From positions 1-64,000 of the forward strand of contig NZ_CP049156.1 of the NCBI RefSeq assembly GCF_011493005.1: a stretch of 64,000 nt of DNA, in the 5' to 3' direction. This stretch comes from Caballeronia sp. SBC1 (GTDB lineage: Bacteria; Pseudomonadota; Gammaproteobacteria; Burkholderiales; Burkholderiaceae). This document shows, one piece after another, positions 55,779-64,000 of the stretch (within the stretch, counting starts at the first letter, position 1; every line of letters begins with the position of its first letter). A program made the translations under genes and the position numbers. The notes beneath the pieces are model-generated. The model ran no database searches and was not told the DNA's origin. It was given only the letters and a program-made list of their open reading frames with translations.

Positions 55779-57092
55779 TCAGCGTTCAAGCCGGGTAAAG
55801 CGTCCCCCCGGCAACGCGCCAATCCGCCCCGACAGTTCGAGTTGCAGCAGCAGGCTTTGTAGCATCGCTCCGTCCATTTCGGTTCGCTCGGCAAGAATTT
55901 CAAGCGTCGCGGGCGAGTGCCCGAGTGCGTCGAGCAGGCGTTCGGCTTCCGGGTTGGCGGGTTTTAGCGATGCGGACGCCCAGGACGCACTCGTCGGTTT
56001 GCCGCGAGCGGCGGAACCTGAACCCGACGCGTCCTGAAGCTCCAGCGCGAATTCGCTGGTAGCCGGTTCAGTGCCGCCATCCTCCGCTGGACGTGTTTTC
56101 CCACGCCTTCGCGGCTTCGAAACAGGAGCCGCCGTCGCTTCACTCGGAACCGTAAAACCAAACTCTTCGAGAATGTCTTCGGGCGTTTCCACAAGCTTCG
56201 CCCCCTGCTTGATCATCCGATGACACCCGCGCGACAGCGGCGCGTGAATCGATCCGGGAATCGCGAATACATCGCGCCCCATTTCGTTGGCGAGGCGGGC
56301 GGTAATCAGCGAACCCGAGCGCGTGGCCGCTTCAACGATCAGCACGCCACTCGCCAGCCCCGCGATCAACCGGTTACGCTGGGGAAAATTTGCCGACCGG
56401 GCCGGCGTGCCGAGTGGCCATTCCGACACAATCGTGCCGTTCGACGCAATTTCGTGCGCCAGCGCGTGGTGCAGCGGCGGATAGACGAGATCCGCACCCG
56501 TTCCGATGACCGCAATCGTGCTGCCGGCACCGCTAAGCCCTCCGCGATGCGCCGCGCCATCTATACCCAGCGCGAGCCCCGAGACTATGGCGAGCCCCGC
56601 GTCCGAAAGGGCGTGCGCGAAGCGGCGGGCGTCGTCAATGCCTTGCGGCGTTGCGCTTCGGCTGCCAACGATCGCAACCGCCCGGGCCTGTAGCAGGTCC
56701 AGCCGTCCCTTTACATATAGCAGCGGCGGCGGATCGGGCATGGTCAGCAGCGCAGGCGGGTACGCCGAATCCGCAAGCGTGACGATCCGGTTGCCTGGAA
56801 CCGACGCCCACTCAAGCGTGCGGGCGAGGCATTCGTCGAATGAGCCGAGTTCCGAGCGTGGCGGAGAGCCCAGCACGGCACGCGCGGCTTTCTCTCCGGC
56901 GATGACCGCGAGTGCGTTGAATGGCTGGTTCAACACCGCCTGCGGGCTGCCAAATTCCGCAAGCAACGCACGCAGCGCAATGGGCGGCAAACCGCTCGCA
57001 TTTGCCAGCCGCAGCCAGGCTGAAACGTCCTGCAAATCGGTTTCTCCCAGACAGGGCTTGGCGTCGGCCGTCGGCAACAGGAAAGGCGTCAT
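55779..57092 (-). CDS. dprA: DNA processing protein DprA
   Basis: Loads RecA on incoming single-stranded DNA during natural transformation. From the ATG at 57092 the protein has 437 residues. The Rossmann-type DprA domain shows VGSRSATPQGIDDARRFAHA, IVSGLALGIDGAAHRG, EWPLGTPARSANFPQRNRLI and VFAIPGSIHAPLSRG. A Pro/Ala/Arg-rich linker follows, then a C-terminal winged-helix (LSGRIGALPGGRF). The ORF continues upstream to 57185, but MTPFLLPTAD is the better start. Divergent from def. Confidence 0.95.
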   Translation of the reverse strand: MTPFLLPTADAKPCLGETDLQDVSAWLRLANASGLPPIALRALLAEFGSPQAVLNQPFNALAVIAGEKAARAVLGSPPRSELGSFDECLARTLEWASVPGNRIVTLADSAYPPALLTMPDPPPLLYVKGRLDLLQARAVAIVGSRSATPQGIDDARRFAHALSDAGLAIVSGLALGIDGAAHRGGLSGAGSTIAVIGTGADLVYPPLHHALAHEIASNGTIVSEWPLGTPARSANFPQRNRLIAGLASGVLIVEAATRSGSLITARLANEMGRDVFAIPGSIHAPLSRGCHRMIKQGAKLVETPEDILEEFGFTVPSEATAAPVSKPRRRGKTRPAEDGGTEPATSEFALELQDASGSGSAARGKPTSASWASASLKPANPEAERLLDALGHSPATLEILAERTEMDGAMLQSLLLQLELSGRIGALPGGRFTRLER

Positions 57093-57304
57093 GTTAAAAT
57101 TTTCATATCCCGAAATACGAAAGGATTGTCGAACGGCCGTGTTCCTGGCTATTCGGACAACGCGTTGCCGCCCCGCGAGCGGCACTGAAACGACGTTGAA
57201 GCGCCGCGTTTCGGCCCAATCATCTTCTCGATACCGGCACTCTTTTACAACCTGGCCGAATGGCCGACTATCGCGCGCCGCGGCGTGCGTCGATAATCTG
57301 AATC

Positions 57305-57808
57305 ATGGCTCTGCTCAACATACTCAAGTACCCGGACAAGCGGCTGCATAAGGTCGCGAAGCCCGTCGAGGTCGTCAATGACCGGATTCGCAAGCTCGTC
57401 GCCGACATGGCTGAAACCATGTACGCGGCGCCTGGCGTCGGCCTTGCCGCAACCCAAGTGGACGTGCATGAACGCGTGATCGTCATCGACACATCGGACA
57501 CGCACGATCAGCTTCAAGTCTTCATCAATCCGGAGATTGTCTGGTCGAGCGAAGAGAAGAAGGATCACGAGGAAGGCTGCCTGTCGGTGCCGGGCATTTA
57601 CGATTTCGTCGAGCGGCCGGAAAAGGTGCGCGTGCGTGCGCTGAACGAGAAGGGTGAGACGTTCGAAATCGACTGCGACGAGTTGCTTGCCGTGTGCATC
57701 CAGCATGAGATGGATCACTTGATGGGCCGCGTGTTTGTCGAATACTTGTCGTCGCTCAAGCAGACGCGAATTCGCGGCAAGATGAGAAAGCTCGAAAAGG
57801 CGCTGTGA
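57305..57808 (+). CDS. def: Peptide deformylase
   Basis: Removes the formyl group from nascent proteins. The 167-residue protein has all three motifs: [15 protein letters not shown] near 42, EEGCLSVPG near 94 (metal Cys) and [11 protein letters not shown] near 134 (HExxH). The gene is followed by fmt, so the pair that adds and removes formyl groups is together. The 212-bp gap to dprA should hold both promoters. Confidence 0.97.
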   Translation: MALLNILKYPDKRLHKVAKPVEVVNDRIRKLVADMAETMYAAPGVGLAATQVDVHERVIVIDTSDTHDQLQVFINPEIVWSSEEKKDHEEGCLSVPGIYDFVERPEKVRVRALNEKGETFEIDCDELLAVCIQHEMDHLMGRVFVEYLSSLKQTRIRGKMRKLEKAL

Positions 57809-57857
57809 CGCGTCGATTCACCAAGACTGATGCTGGAATTTGCAGGTTGCTGAATCG

Positions 57858-58850
57858 ATGACTCAATCGCTGCGTGTCGTATTTGCTGGAACACCCGAAT
57901 TTGCCGCTGTCGCGCTGGCCGCCATTCATGCGGCGGGGTTCCATGTGCCGCTTGTGTTGACGCAGCCGGACCGGCCGGCGGGGCGCGGTTTGAAACTGGC
58001 AGCGGGTCCGGTGAAGCGATTCGCGGTCGAGCACGGTTTGCCGGTGGCGCAGCCGACCTCCTTGCGACGCAATGGCAAGTATCCCGAAGAAGCGGCGGCT
58101 GCAATCGAACTGTTGAAGGCTACGCCGCACGACGTCATGGTTGTTGCTGCGTACGGGCTGATCCTGCCGCAGGAAGTGCTCGACATCCCGCCGCTGGGTG
58201 CAATCAATATCCACGGTTCGCTGCTGCCTCGCTGGCGCGGCGCGGCGCCCATTCATCGTGCGCTCGAAGCCGGAGACGGCGAGACGGGTATCACGTTGAT
58301 GCAGATGGATGCAGGTCTCGATACCGGTGCGATGATCGTCAAAGGCCACATCGCGATCGCGCCCACCGATACCACCGCCACGCTGCACGACCGCATGGCG
58401 CAACTGGGCGCCGATCTGATCGTTGAAGCGCTGCGGGATCTTGAGCGGGACGGCGCCTTGGCCGCCACGCCGCAGCCGCAGGACGGCGCCACGTACGCGG
58501 AGAAGATTGCCAAACACGAAGCGGCGCTGGACTGGCGTCGTCCGGCGAGCATGCTCGCGCGTCAGATTCGCGCCTTCGATCCGTTTCCAGGTGCGTCCGG
58601 AACGCTCGATGGCGTAGTCGTGAAGATATGGGCCGCCGAGCCGGTGGAACTGACGGGTGATGCCGAGGCAGGCGTGATTGTGGAAAGCGGCGCGGAGGGT
58701 GTCTTGGTTGCGTGTGGTCAGGGCGGGTTGCGTCTTATGCAGTTGCAAAAGCCCGGCGGCAAACGACTCCCTGTGCGCGAGTTTCTCGCTGGATCGCCTA
58801 TTGTTAAAGGGCAACGATTCGAACTTCGGGAAGTTGCGCCGGGTGCCTGA
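57858..58850 (+). CDS. fmt: Methionyl-tRNA formyltransferase
   Basis: Formylates initiator Met-tRNA using 10-formyl-THF. Beginning at the ATG at 57858 ([20 protein letters not shown]), the protein has 330 residues. The catalytic region [20 protein letters not shown] holds the Asn-His pair, followed by [19 protein letters not shown]-terminal tRNA-binding domain completes it. The frame is open from a TTG at 57840, but this ATG gives the usual N-terminus. Confidence 0.97.
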   Translation: MTQSLRVVFAGTPEFAAVALAAIHAAGFHVPLVLTQPDRPAGRGLKLAAGPVKRFAVEHGLPVAQPTSLRRNGKYPEEAAAAIELLKATPHDVMVVAAYGLILPQEVLDIPPLGAINIHGSLLPRWRGAAPIHRALEAGDGETGITLMQMDAGLDTGAMIVKGHIAIAPTDTTATLHDRMAQLGADLIVEALRDLERDGALAATPQPQDGATYAEKIAKHEAALDWRRPASMLARQIRAFDPFPGASGTLDGVVVKIWAAEPVELTGDAEAGVIVESGAEGVLVACGQGGLRLMQLQKPGGKRLPVREFLAGSPIVKGQRFELREVAPGA

Positions 58851-58934
58851 AAGGTGTCTGCGTATTTCCCACGCCGTCGCTAAGACGGTGGCTAACGCCA
58901 GCCAAAAACAAAAATCACCCAAGGGCCTGCCGCA

Positions 58935-59588
58935 ATGCTCGGAATCACCGGTTTCACGCTATTTATCGTCGCCGTCATGTTGCTCAGCGTTACGCCGGGG
59001 CCCGATACGGCGTACATCGTCGGCCGAAGCGTTGCGCAAGGGCGGGGCGCGGGCGTGGTGTCGGCGCTGGGCATTGCGGTCGGCTGCATTGTGCATACGT
59101 TGGCCTGTGCGTTCGGACTGACGGCGTTGCTGGCGGCATCGGTGACAGCGTTCACCGTCGTCAAGTTCGCGGGCGCGATTTATCTGATCTATCTTGGCGT
59201 GCGGCTGATCTTCACCAAGCCGGCAGCCGCAAAAACCAGCAACAAGCAGAGTGGAGAAACCCGGGTTCGCGCCGCACCGAAGTCGCTGCAGCAACTCTTC
59301 ACGCAAGGCTTCGTCACGAATGTGCTGAACCCGAAAGTGGTGCTGTTCTTCGTTTCGTTTATCCCGCAATTCGTTGCTGTCGACAGCCCACACAAGACAC
59401 TCGCCTTCCTCGCACTCGGTTTTGTGTTCGTGCTGGTCAGCACCTTCTGGAATACATTCGTGGCGTGGATCGCCGGCAGCGTGACGCAACGCTTCTCCGG
59501 CAAGCCGAGCGTCAAGCTGTGGCTGGACAGGGTGGTGGGCAGCGCATTCGTCGGATTGGGCATCAAGCTGGCGACTTCGCACAGGTGA
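58935..59588 (+). CDS. LysE-family amino-acid exporter
   Basis: A 217-residue inner-membrane protein with about six segments. The N-terminus LFIVAVMLLSVTPGPDTAYI has the family signature TPGP. The C-terminal half reads VTNVLNPKVVLFFVSFIPQF, standard for LysE/RhtB members. These export amino acids such as threonine, homoserine or lysine. It sits between fmt and htpX on the same strand; this order is conserved in Burkholderiaceae. Confidence 0.9.
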   Translation: MLGITGFTLFIVAVMLLSVTPGPDTAYIVGRSVAQGRGAGVVSALGIAVGCIVHTLACAFGLTALLAASVTAFTVVKFAGAIYLIYLGVRLIFTKPAAAKTSNKQSGETRVRAAPKSLQQLFTQGFVTNVLNPKVVLFFVSFIPQFVAVDSPHKTLAFLALGFVFVLVSTFWNTFVAWIAGSVTQRFSGKPSVKLWLDRVVGSAFVGLGIKLATSHR

Positions 59589-59733
59589 TTGAATTTTTCC
59601 GTGATGCCCTTATCTAACATTTTGCTTACAATCCGAGGCCGGCCAATCGTTGATTGATTGCTCGGTCAGGCAAAAAGGCCGCTTCGGCCGCTCGCGCTTA
59701 AGGCGCATTGATATTGGGTGAGGAGTTCAAGAC

Positions 59734-60591
59734 ATGTTCAACTGGGTCAAAACGGCGATGCTGATGGCAGCGATCACGGCCCTTTTTGTCGTGATCGGGG
59801 GAATGATCGGCGGCAGCAAGGGGATGATGCTTGCGCTGATCGTCGCCCTCGCTATGAATTTCTTCTCGTACTGGTTCTCCGACAAGCTCGTGCTGAAGAT
59901 GTACAACGCACAGGAAGTCGACGAAGCCAGCGCGCCGCAGTTTTATCGCATGGTTCGCGAGCTTGCCACGCGGGCGCAATTGCCCATGCCGAAGGTGTAT
60001 CTCATCAACGAAAACGCGCCCAACGCGTTCGCAACCGGGCGTAATCCGGAGCACGCGGCTGTTGCTGCGACTACCGGCATCTTGCGGGTGTTGTCCGAGC
60101 GCGAGTTGCGCGGCGTGATGGCGCATGAGTTGGCGCATGTGAAGCACCGCGACATTTTGATATCGACGGTATCGGCGACCATGGCTGGTGCGATCTCGGC
60201 GCTGGCCAACTTCGCCATGTTCTTTGGCGGCCGGGATTCCGAAGGCCGGCGCTCGAATCCGATCGCCAGTATTGCTGTAGCCATGCTGGCGCCACTGGCG
60301 GGTGCGCTGATCCAGATGGCGATATCCAGGGCGCGGGAATTTGAAGCCGATCGCGGCGGCGCGCAGATTTCCGGCGATCCACAAGCGCTCGCCAGCGCGC
60401 TCGAGAAAATTCACGCCTATGCAGCGGGTGTGCCGTTCCCGGCTGCCGAGCAGCACCCGGCCACTGCACAGATGATGATCATGAACCCGCTTGCGGGCGG
60501 CGGAATCTCCAAGCTCTTTTCGACGCACCCGGCGACCGAGGAGCGCGTCGCGCGCCTGATGGAGATGGCGCGAACCGGACGAATGGAGTGA
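59734..60591 (+). CDS. htpX: Membrane zinc metalloprotease HtpX
   Basis: Membrane protease for damaged membrane proteins. The 285-residue protein has two N-terminal membrane segments, the zinc motif [12 protein letters not shown] (HExxH) near 130, two further segments near 160 and 190, and the third-ligand Glu in [25 protein letters not shown] hairpin lies at 59677-59689 upstream. The upstream gap of 145 bp should contain its promoter; no clear heat-shock consensus was identified. Confidence 0.95.
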   Translation: MFNWVKTAMLMAAITALFVVIGGMIGGSKGMMLALIVALAMNFFSYWFSDKLVLKMYNAQEVDEASAPQFYRMVRELATRAQLPMPKVYLINENAPNAFATGRNPEHAAVAATTGILRVLSERELRGVMAHELAHVKHRDILISTVSATMAGAISALANFAMFFGGRDSEGRRSNPIASIAVAMLAPLAGALIQMAISRAREFEADRGGAQISGDPQALASALEKIHAYAAGVPFPAAEQHPATAQMMIMNPLAGGGISKLFSTHPATEERVARLMEMARTGRME

Positions 60592-60807
60592 TGTCGCCTG
60601 TCTGTCTGAGGCCATAGTCATGGATTCATTGCCGCGCGAGCGGCGATGGGTCCATGTTCATAGCGTGTCGTAAACAGCGGCGCGCTGCCTCCAATCCCGC
60701 CCGTTCGGCCAGCATCCGGGTTCCAATCTCAGCCCAAACCCCTTGCAAGTTACAATGCTTCGTTTGTGCGGACCGGCATCGGCCGGCTCGAACGCCTTCG
60801 CCCCGAC

Positions 60808-62292
60808 ATGACCGAAAAGCCTTCCCGACGCCGCGCCGTTTCATCGGCGGATAGCAGCCGAGCGTCGTCCGACGCCCGTCTAGCCACGCTTCACCTCGCT
60901 CCCGATTCACTTGCGTTCGCGCTCGATGCCGCCGCGCAAGCGGTCGGCGCGGTGCGTGCCGGTTCTGCGTTGCCCGCAGCTTTGCAGACGGTCATCGAGG
61001 CAACGCACGTGGCGGTATCGCGCGGGGCGACACAGGACATTGCGTACCGCACGCTGAGGCGTCTTGCCGTGGCCGACGCGCTGCTCGCGAAACTGGTGCG
61101 CAAGGCGCCGCCGCCGCATGTGTCAAATGTGATGGCCTGCGCGTTCGCGTTGCTCGTGGACGATGAAGCCCACGCCGCGTACACGCCTTTCACCGTTGTC
61201 GATCAAGCAGTCAACGCGATAGCCGCACGGCGCGAATTCGCGTTTGCGAAGGGTCTGGTCAATGCCGTTTTGCGCTCGTTCCTGCGCGAACGTGAAGCGT
61301 TGCTCGCCGAGGTTCAAAGTAACCCCGTCGCACGTTTCAACTATCCCGCATGGTGGATCGACGCGGTCAAACGCGGCCAGCCCGACGAATGGGAAAACAT
61401 CCTCGACGCCGGTAACCGGCAAGGCCCGCTCACATTGCGCGTGAATGCACGGCGCATGAGCGTGGCGCAATATCTCGAAGTCCTTAAGGCAGAGCACATA
61501 GAAGCCGATGCCGTCGGTATTCACGCCGTGCGCCTCAAGACGCCGATGGCGGTCGACAAGATCCCCGGTTTCGCTGACGGCGTTGTGTCGGTTCAGGACG
61601 CCGGCGCGCAGCTCGCCGCACAGTTGCTGAACGCGCGCGACGGCATGCGCGTGCTCGACGCATGCGCCGCGCCTGGCGGCAAGACAGGCCACGTGCTGGA
61701 ACTGGTGAACGTCGAGTTGATCGCGGTGGAAAGCGATCCGGGGCGCGCACGGCGTATTGGAGAGAATCTGCAGCGCCTGAATGTGCAGGCGGAAATTCGC
61801 GTAGGCGATGCCGGCGAACCGTCGGGCTGGTCGGACGGCGATCCGTTCGATCGCATTCTTGCCGACGTGCCGTGTTCGGCATCGGGGATCGTGCGGCGTC
61901 ATCCTGACATTCGCTGGTTGCGCCGTCCGTCAGATATCGCAGCCTTGGTCGAAGAACAGCGCCGCATTCTCTCCGCGCTCTGGCCCCTGGTCGCGACCGG
62001 CGGCGAGTTGCTCTACGTTACGTGCTCGATCTTCCCCGAAGAGGGCGAGTTGCAGGCGCAGTGGTTTGGAGAGGTGCACGAAGATGCGGTACGATTGGAC
62101 GCGCCGGGGCAATTATTGCCAACAGCCAGCCGCACCGGCGCGGCTGGTTCGCAAGTATCACCGGACCCGGTCACGAACTCGCTGACGGACAATTCAGGCG
62201 AGGCGCAACGTACCCGCTCAACACGGACGCGGGACGCGGAAGCCTTTGCGGACCATGACGGATTCTTCTACGCGCGCTTTCAGAAACGGTGA
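60808..62292 (+). CDS. rsmB: 16S rRNA (cytosine-967-C5) methyltransferase
   Basis: Methylates C967 of 16S rRNA using SAM. From the ATG at 60808 it has 494 residues. The N-terminal NusB-like helical domain (about 40-190) is followed by the Rossmann methyltransferase domain with DACAAPGGKTGHVLELVN near 275, the catalytic Cys in ADVPCSASGIVRRHPDIRW and the second Cys in LLYVTCSIFPEEGEL. A GTG at 60766 is in frame. A TACAAT box lies at 60751-60756. It overlaps the next gene by 4 bases. Confidence 0.95.
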   Translation: MTEKPSRRRAVSSADSSRASSDARLATLHLAPDSLAFALDAAAQAVGAVRAGSALPAALQTVIEATHVAVSRGATQDIAYRTLRRLAVADALLAKLVRKAPPPHVSNVMACAFALLVDDEAHAAYTPFTVVDQAVNAIAARREFAFAKGLVNAVLRSFLREREALLAEVQSNPVARFNYPAWWIDAVKRGQPDEWENILDAGNRQGPLTLRVNARRMSVAQYLEVLKAEHIEADAVGIHAVRLKTPMAVDKIPGFADGVVSVQDAGAQLAAQLLNARDGMRVLDACAAPGGKTGHVLELVNVELIAVESDPGRARRIGENLQRLNVQAEIRVGDAGEPSGWSDGDPFDRILADVPCSASGIVRRHPDIRWLRRPSDIAALVEEQRRILSALWPLVATGGELLYVTCSIFPEEGELQAQWFGEVHEDAVRLDAPGQLLPTASRTGAAGSQVSPDPVTNSLTDNSGEAQRTRSTRTRDAEAFADHDGFFYARFQKR

Positions 62293-62897
62293 CGATCAAA
62301 CGCTTTTTCCCGCTGCGGCTCGCGCCTGCCGGCCAGGCCGTGCTGGCCTTGTTGTTGAGCCTTGCGCTGTCGTTCATGCCCGCTTCGGCCGCGCAGGCCG
62401 ATCCCATTGCTGTGCAGCGCGCGTCGTTGCAAGCGGACGGATCGGGCTGGAGTCTCGACGCCCGTTTCGACTTCGATCTCAACAGCAGCCTTGAAGACGC
62501 TGTGAACAAGGGCGTGCCTTTGTATTTCACAACCGATTTCGATTTGTCACGGCCGCGCTGGTATTGGTTCGACGAAGAACCGGTGAGCGTATCGCAAAGC
62601 ATCCGGCTTTCATTTCAGCCCCTGACACGCGAATATCGTGTCTCCACGGGCGGCTTGCAGCTCGGATTCGCCACGCTTGAGGAAGCACTCGCTGTCATCA
62701 AGCACGTGACGTCGTGGCACGTGATCGATCGTAACCAGGTCAAGCCAGGCGAGACGTATAACGCGTCGGTGCGCATGCAGCTCGACATTGCACTGATGCC
62801 CAAGCCGTTCCAGATCGACGCGGTCAACAACCGCGACTGGAATCTCTCTTCCGACTGGAAGCGTTTTACTTTTACGGCGGCGACCAGTGCTAAATAA
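62289..62897 (+). CDS. DUF4390 family exported protein
   Basis: A 202-residue protein, GTG start in a GTGA overlap with rsmB. Signal peptide: hydrophobic segment VLALLLSLALSFMPASAAQA (about 18-37). The mature part (RASLQADGSGWSLDARFDFD and RPRWYWFDEEPVSVSQSI) is the beta-rich DUF4390 domain. Members are always found between rsmB and the ntrY-like kinase gene in betaproteobacteria. Function unknown; a periplasmic role connected with the sensor kinase is inferred from gene order only. Confidence 0.88.
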   Translation: MTIKRFFPLRLAPAGQAVLALLLSLALSFMPASAAQADPIAVQRASLQADGSGWSLDARFDFDLNSSLEDAVNKGVPLYFTTDFDLSRPRWYWFDEEPVSVSQSIRLSFQPLTREYRVSTGGLQLGFATLEEALAVIKHVTSWHVIDRNQVKPGETYNASVRMQLDIALMPKPFQIDAVNNRDWNLSSDWKRFTFTAATSAK

Positions 62898-64000
62898 ACT
62901 ACGCCGCCGGCCGTTGCGCCGCACGAACATGACGGGGCTCGTGGTTCGCGTGCTTGTGACAACGGTTGCGCTCACGGCCATTCTGCTGCTGGTCATGTTG
63001 GCCCTTGCCAGCGCGAACACCGAGTTCTTCGATCGTTATTATCAGTGGCTCTACGCCGCGAATCTCGCGGTGGCGGTCGTGCTCATCCTGATTGTCATCG
63101 GGCTGGTGGCGATCATTATCACCAGGGTGCGACAGGGTAAGTTCGGTACGCGGTTGCTCGCGAAACTCGCGTTCATCTTTGCGCTCGTGGGTGTGGTGCC
63201 GGGCGCGATCATCTACGTGGTGTCGTATCAGTTCGTCTCGCGCAGTATCGAATCATGGTTCGACGTGAACGTGGAAACCGCGCTCACGTCCGGATTGAAT
63301 CTCGGGCGCGGCATGCTCGATGCATCGCTGTCAGATCTGCAGAACAAAGGCCGCCTGATGGGCGACCAGCTCGCGAGCGCCGATCCAACCAGTCTCACGC
63401 TCACGCTGTTGCGCTTGCGCGATCAGTTCAACGTGCAGGACGCCACCATCGTTGAGCCGGCAAGAAGCGGCTCCGGCACCGCGCCCGATGTGCGCGTGGT
63501 GGCGCAGGCATCGAGTAATTTCGCGGCGCTCGTGCCCGACGACCTGCCAACTCCATTGCAACTGAATCAGGCGCGTAGCAGGCCGTATGGGGCGATTGAA
63601 GGCGAGGTCGACGGCGATTCAAGTCAGACCGGGCCAAAGGGCGCGTTGAGGCTGCGGGTGATCGTGAAGATCCCCGACAGTTCGACCACGGAACTGCAGC
63701 CGGCCGAACGTTTCCTGCAGATCGAACAGCCGGTCAGTACCGGACTTGCCCGCAACGCGGACGCCGTGCAGCGCGCGTATCGCGAGTATCAGGAAAAGGC
63801 GCTCGGGCGGACCGGCTTGCGCAAGATGTATATCGGCACGCTGACGCTGGCGTTGTTTCTCGCCACCTTCATCGCGATGATGCTTGCGCTTGCGCTCGGC
63901 AATCAGCTCGCGCGGCCGTTGTTCCTGCTCGCGCAAGGCACGAAGGAAGTCGCCGAGGGCGATTACACGCCCAAGCGCGAAGTGAAGTCGCGAGACGAGC
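62887..64000 (+). CDS. NtrY-like sensor histidine kinase, N-terminal part (cut by window end)
   Basis: The open frame begins at a GTG at 62887, overlapping the DUF4390 stop by 11 bases, and runs off the window at 64000 (371 codons seen). There are four membrane segments: about 21-43, 61-85, 99-120 and one at about 314-340. The periplasmic loop (about 120-310) contains SRSIESWFDVNVETALTSGL, typical of NtrY-like sensors. A HAMP segment begins at ALGNQLARPLFLLAQGTKEV. The kinase domain and the partner ntrX-like regulator would lie beyond the window. NtrYX systems control redox and nitrogen responses. An ATG at 62929 is an alternative start. Confidence 0.9.
   Translation, partial: MLNKLRRRPLRRTNMTGLVVRVLVTTVALTAILLLVMLALASANTEFFDRYYQWLYAANLAVAVVLILIVIGLVAIIITRVRQGKFGTRLLAKLAFIFALVGVVPGAIIYVVSYQFVSRSIESWFDVNVETALTSGLNLGRGMLDASLSDLQNKGRLMGDQLASADPTSLTLTLLRLRDQFNVQDATIVEPARSGSGTAPDVRVVAQASSNFAALVPDDLPTPLQLNQARSRPYGAIEGEVDGDSSQTGPKGALRLRVIVKIPDSSTTELQPAERFLQIEQPVSTGLARNADAVQRAYREYQEKALGRTGLRKMYIGTLTLALFLATFIAMMLALALGNQLARPLFLLAQGTKEVAEGDYTPKREVKSRDE

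Noticed and set aside
57756..58922. 388-residue minus-strand frame across fmt
   Set aside because: Shadow; fmt is certain on the other strand.
61123..61902. 259-residue minus-strand frame across rsmB
   Set aside because: Shadow of rsmB.

Overview
The window starts exactly at the dnaA start codon and continues with dnaN and gyrB, so it is the first 64 kb of a main chromosome numbered from dnaA. High GC, the DUF4148 protein, the def-fmt-lysE-htpX-rsmB-DUF4390-NtrY order and the DHA2/2-hydroxyacid dehydrogenase/TPR accessory set point to a betaproteobacterium of the Burkholderiaceae, most likely Paraburkholderia or Caballeronia. This is an inference from gene content; no database was searched.

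Layout. 1-5844: dnaA, dnaN, gyrB. 5845-8927: a scar-like region with a SWIM zinc-finger gene on the minus strand, flanked by a short Fic-like tail fragment and by an orphan C-terminal piece of a type I restriction (HsdR_N-type) endonuclease, then phased repeats. 8928-21980: housekeeping and accessory genes (TPR/glycosyltransferase-like protein, sbcDC, a small zinc-ribbon protein, dbpA, lipocalin, TPR-GT41-like protein, DHA2 exporter, 2-hydroxyacid dehydrogenase). 22367-40123: a 13-gene exopolysaccharide cluster, all on the plus strand. 40124-45400: small secreted and hypothetical proteins, a candidate sRNA, a MarR/isochorismatase/MFS operon and tRNA-Lys(CTT). 45668-52288: thioesterase, patatin, OsmC, 2-hydroxyacid dehydrogenase, GTP-dependent PEP carboxykinase and a LysR regulator. 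52419-64000: topB, a thioredoxin, dprA (all minus), then def, fmt, lysE, htpX, rsmB, DUF4390 and the start of an NtrY-like kinase (plus).

How the EPS cluster works: a WcaJ-type transferase loads the first sugar phosphate on undecaprenyl phosphate. WecB and WecC supply UDP-ManNAc and UDP-ManNAcA. GT25, GT4 and GT26 (WecG-like) enzymes extend the unit, Wzx flips it, Wzy should polymerise it, and Wza/Wzb/Wzc export and control chain growth. A secreted polysaccharide lyase and an alpha/alpha-barrel protein are embedded in the set. The wzy gene is split by an intact-looking IS3-family element (about 33571-35214); its two halves remain in the same frame once the element is subtracted. This genome copy therefore probably cannot polymerise the repeat unit through this gene.

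Most notable observations: the IS-broken wzy; a structured leader with three dyads before the EPS cluster; the restriction-system scar after gyrB; helically phased GATTTTCTTA repeats; a candidate small RNA with an anti-Shine-Dalgarno CCTCCTCC motif; a probably leaderless MarR gene; and the uncharacterised alpha/alpha-barrel protein paired with a lyase. I found no CRISPR array, prophage or convincing new multi-gene system.
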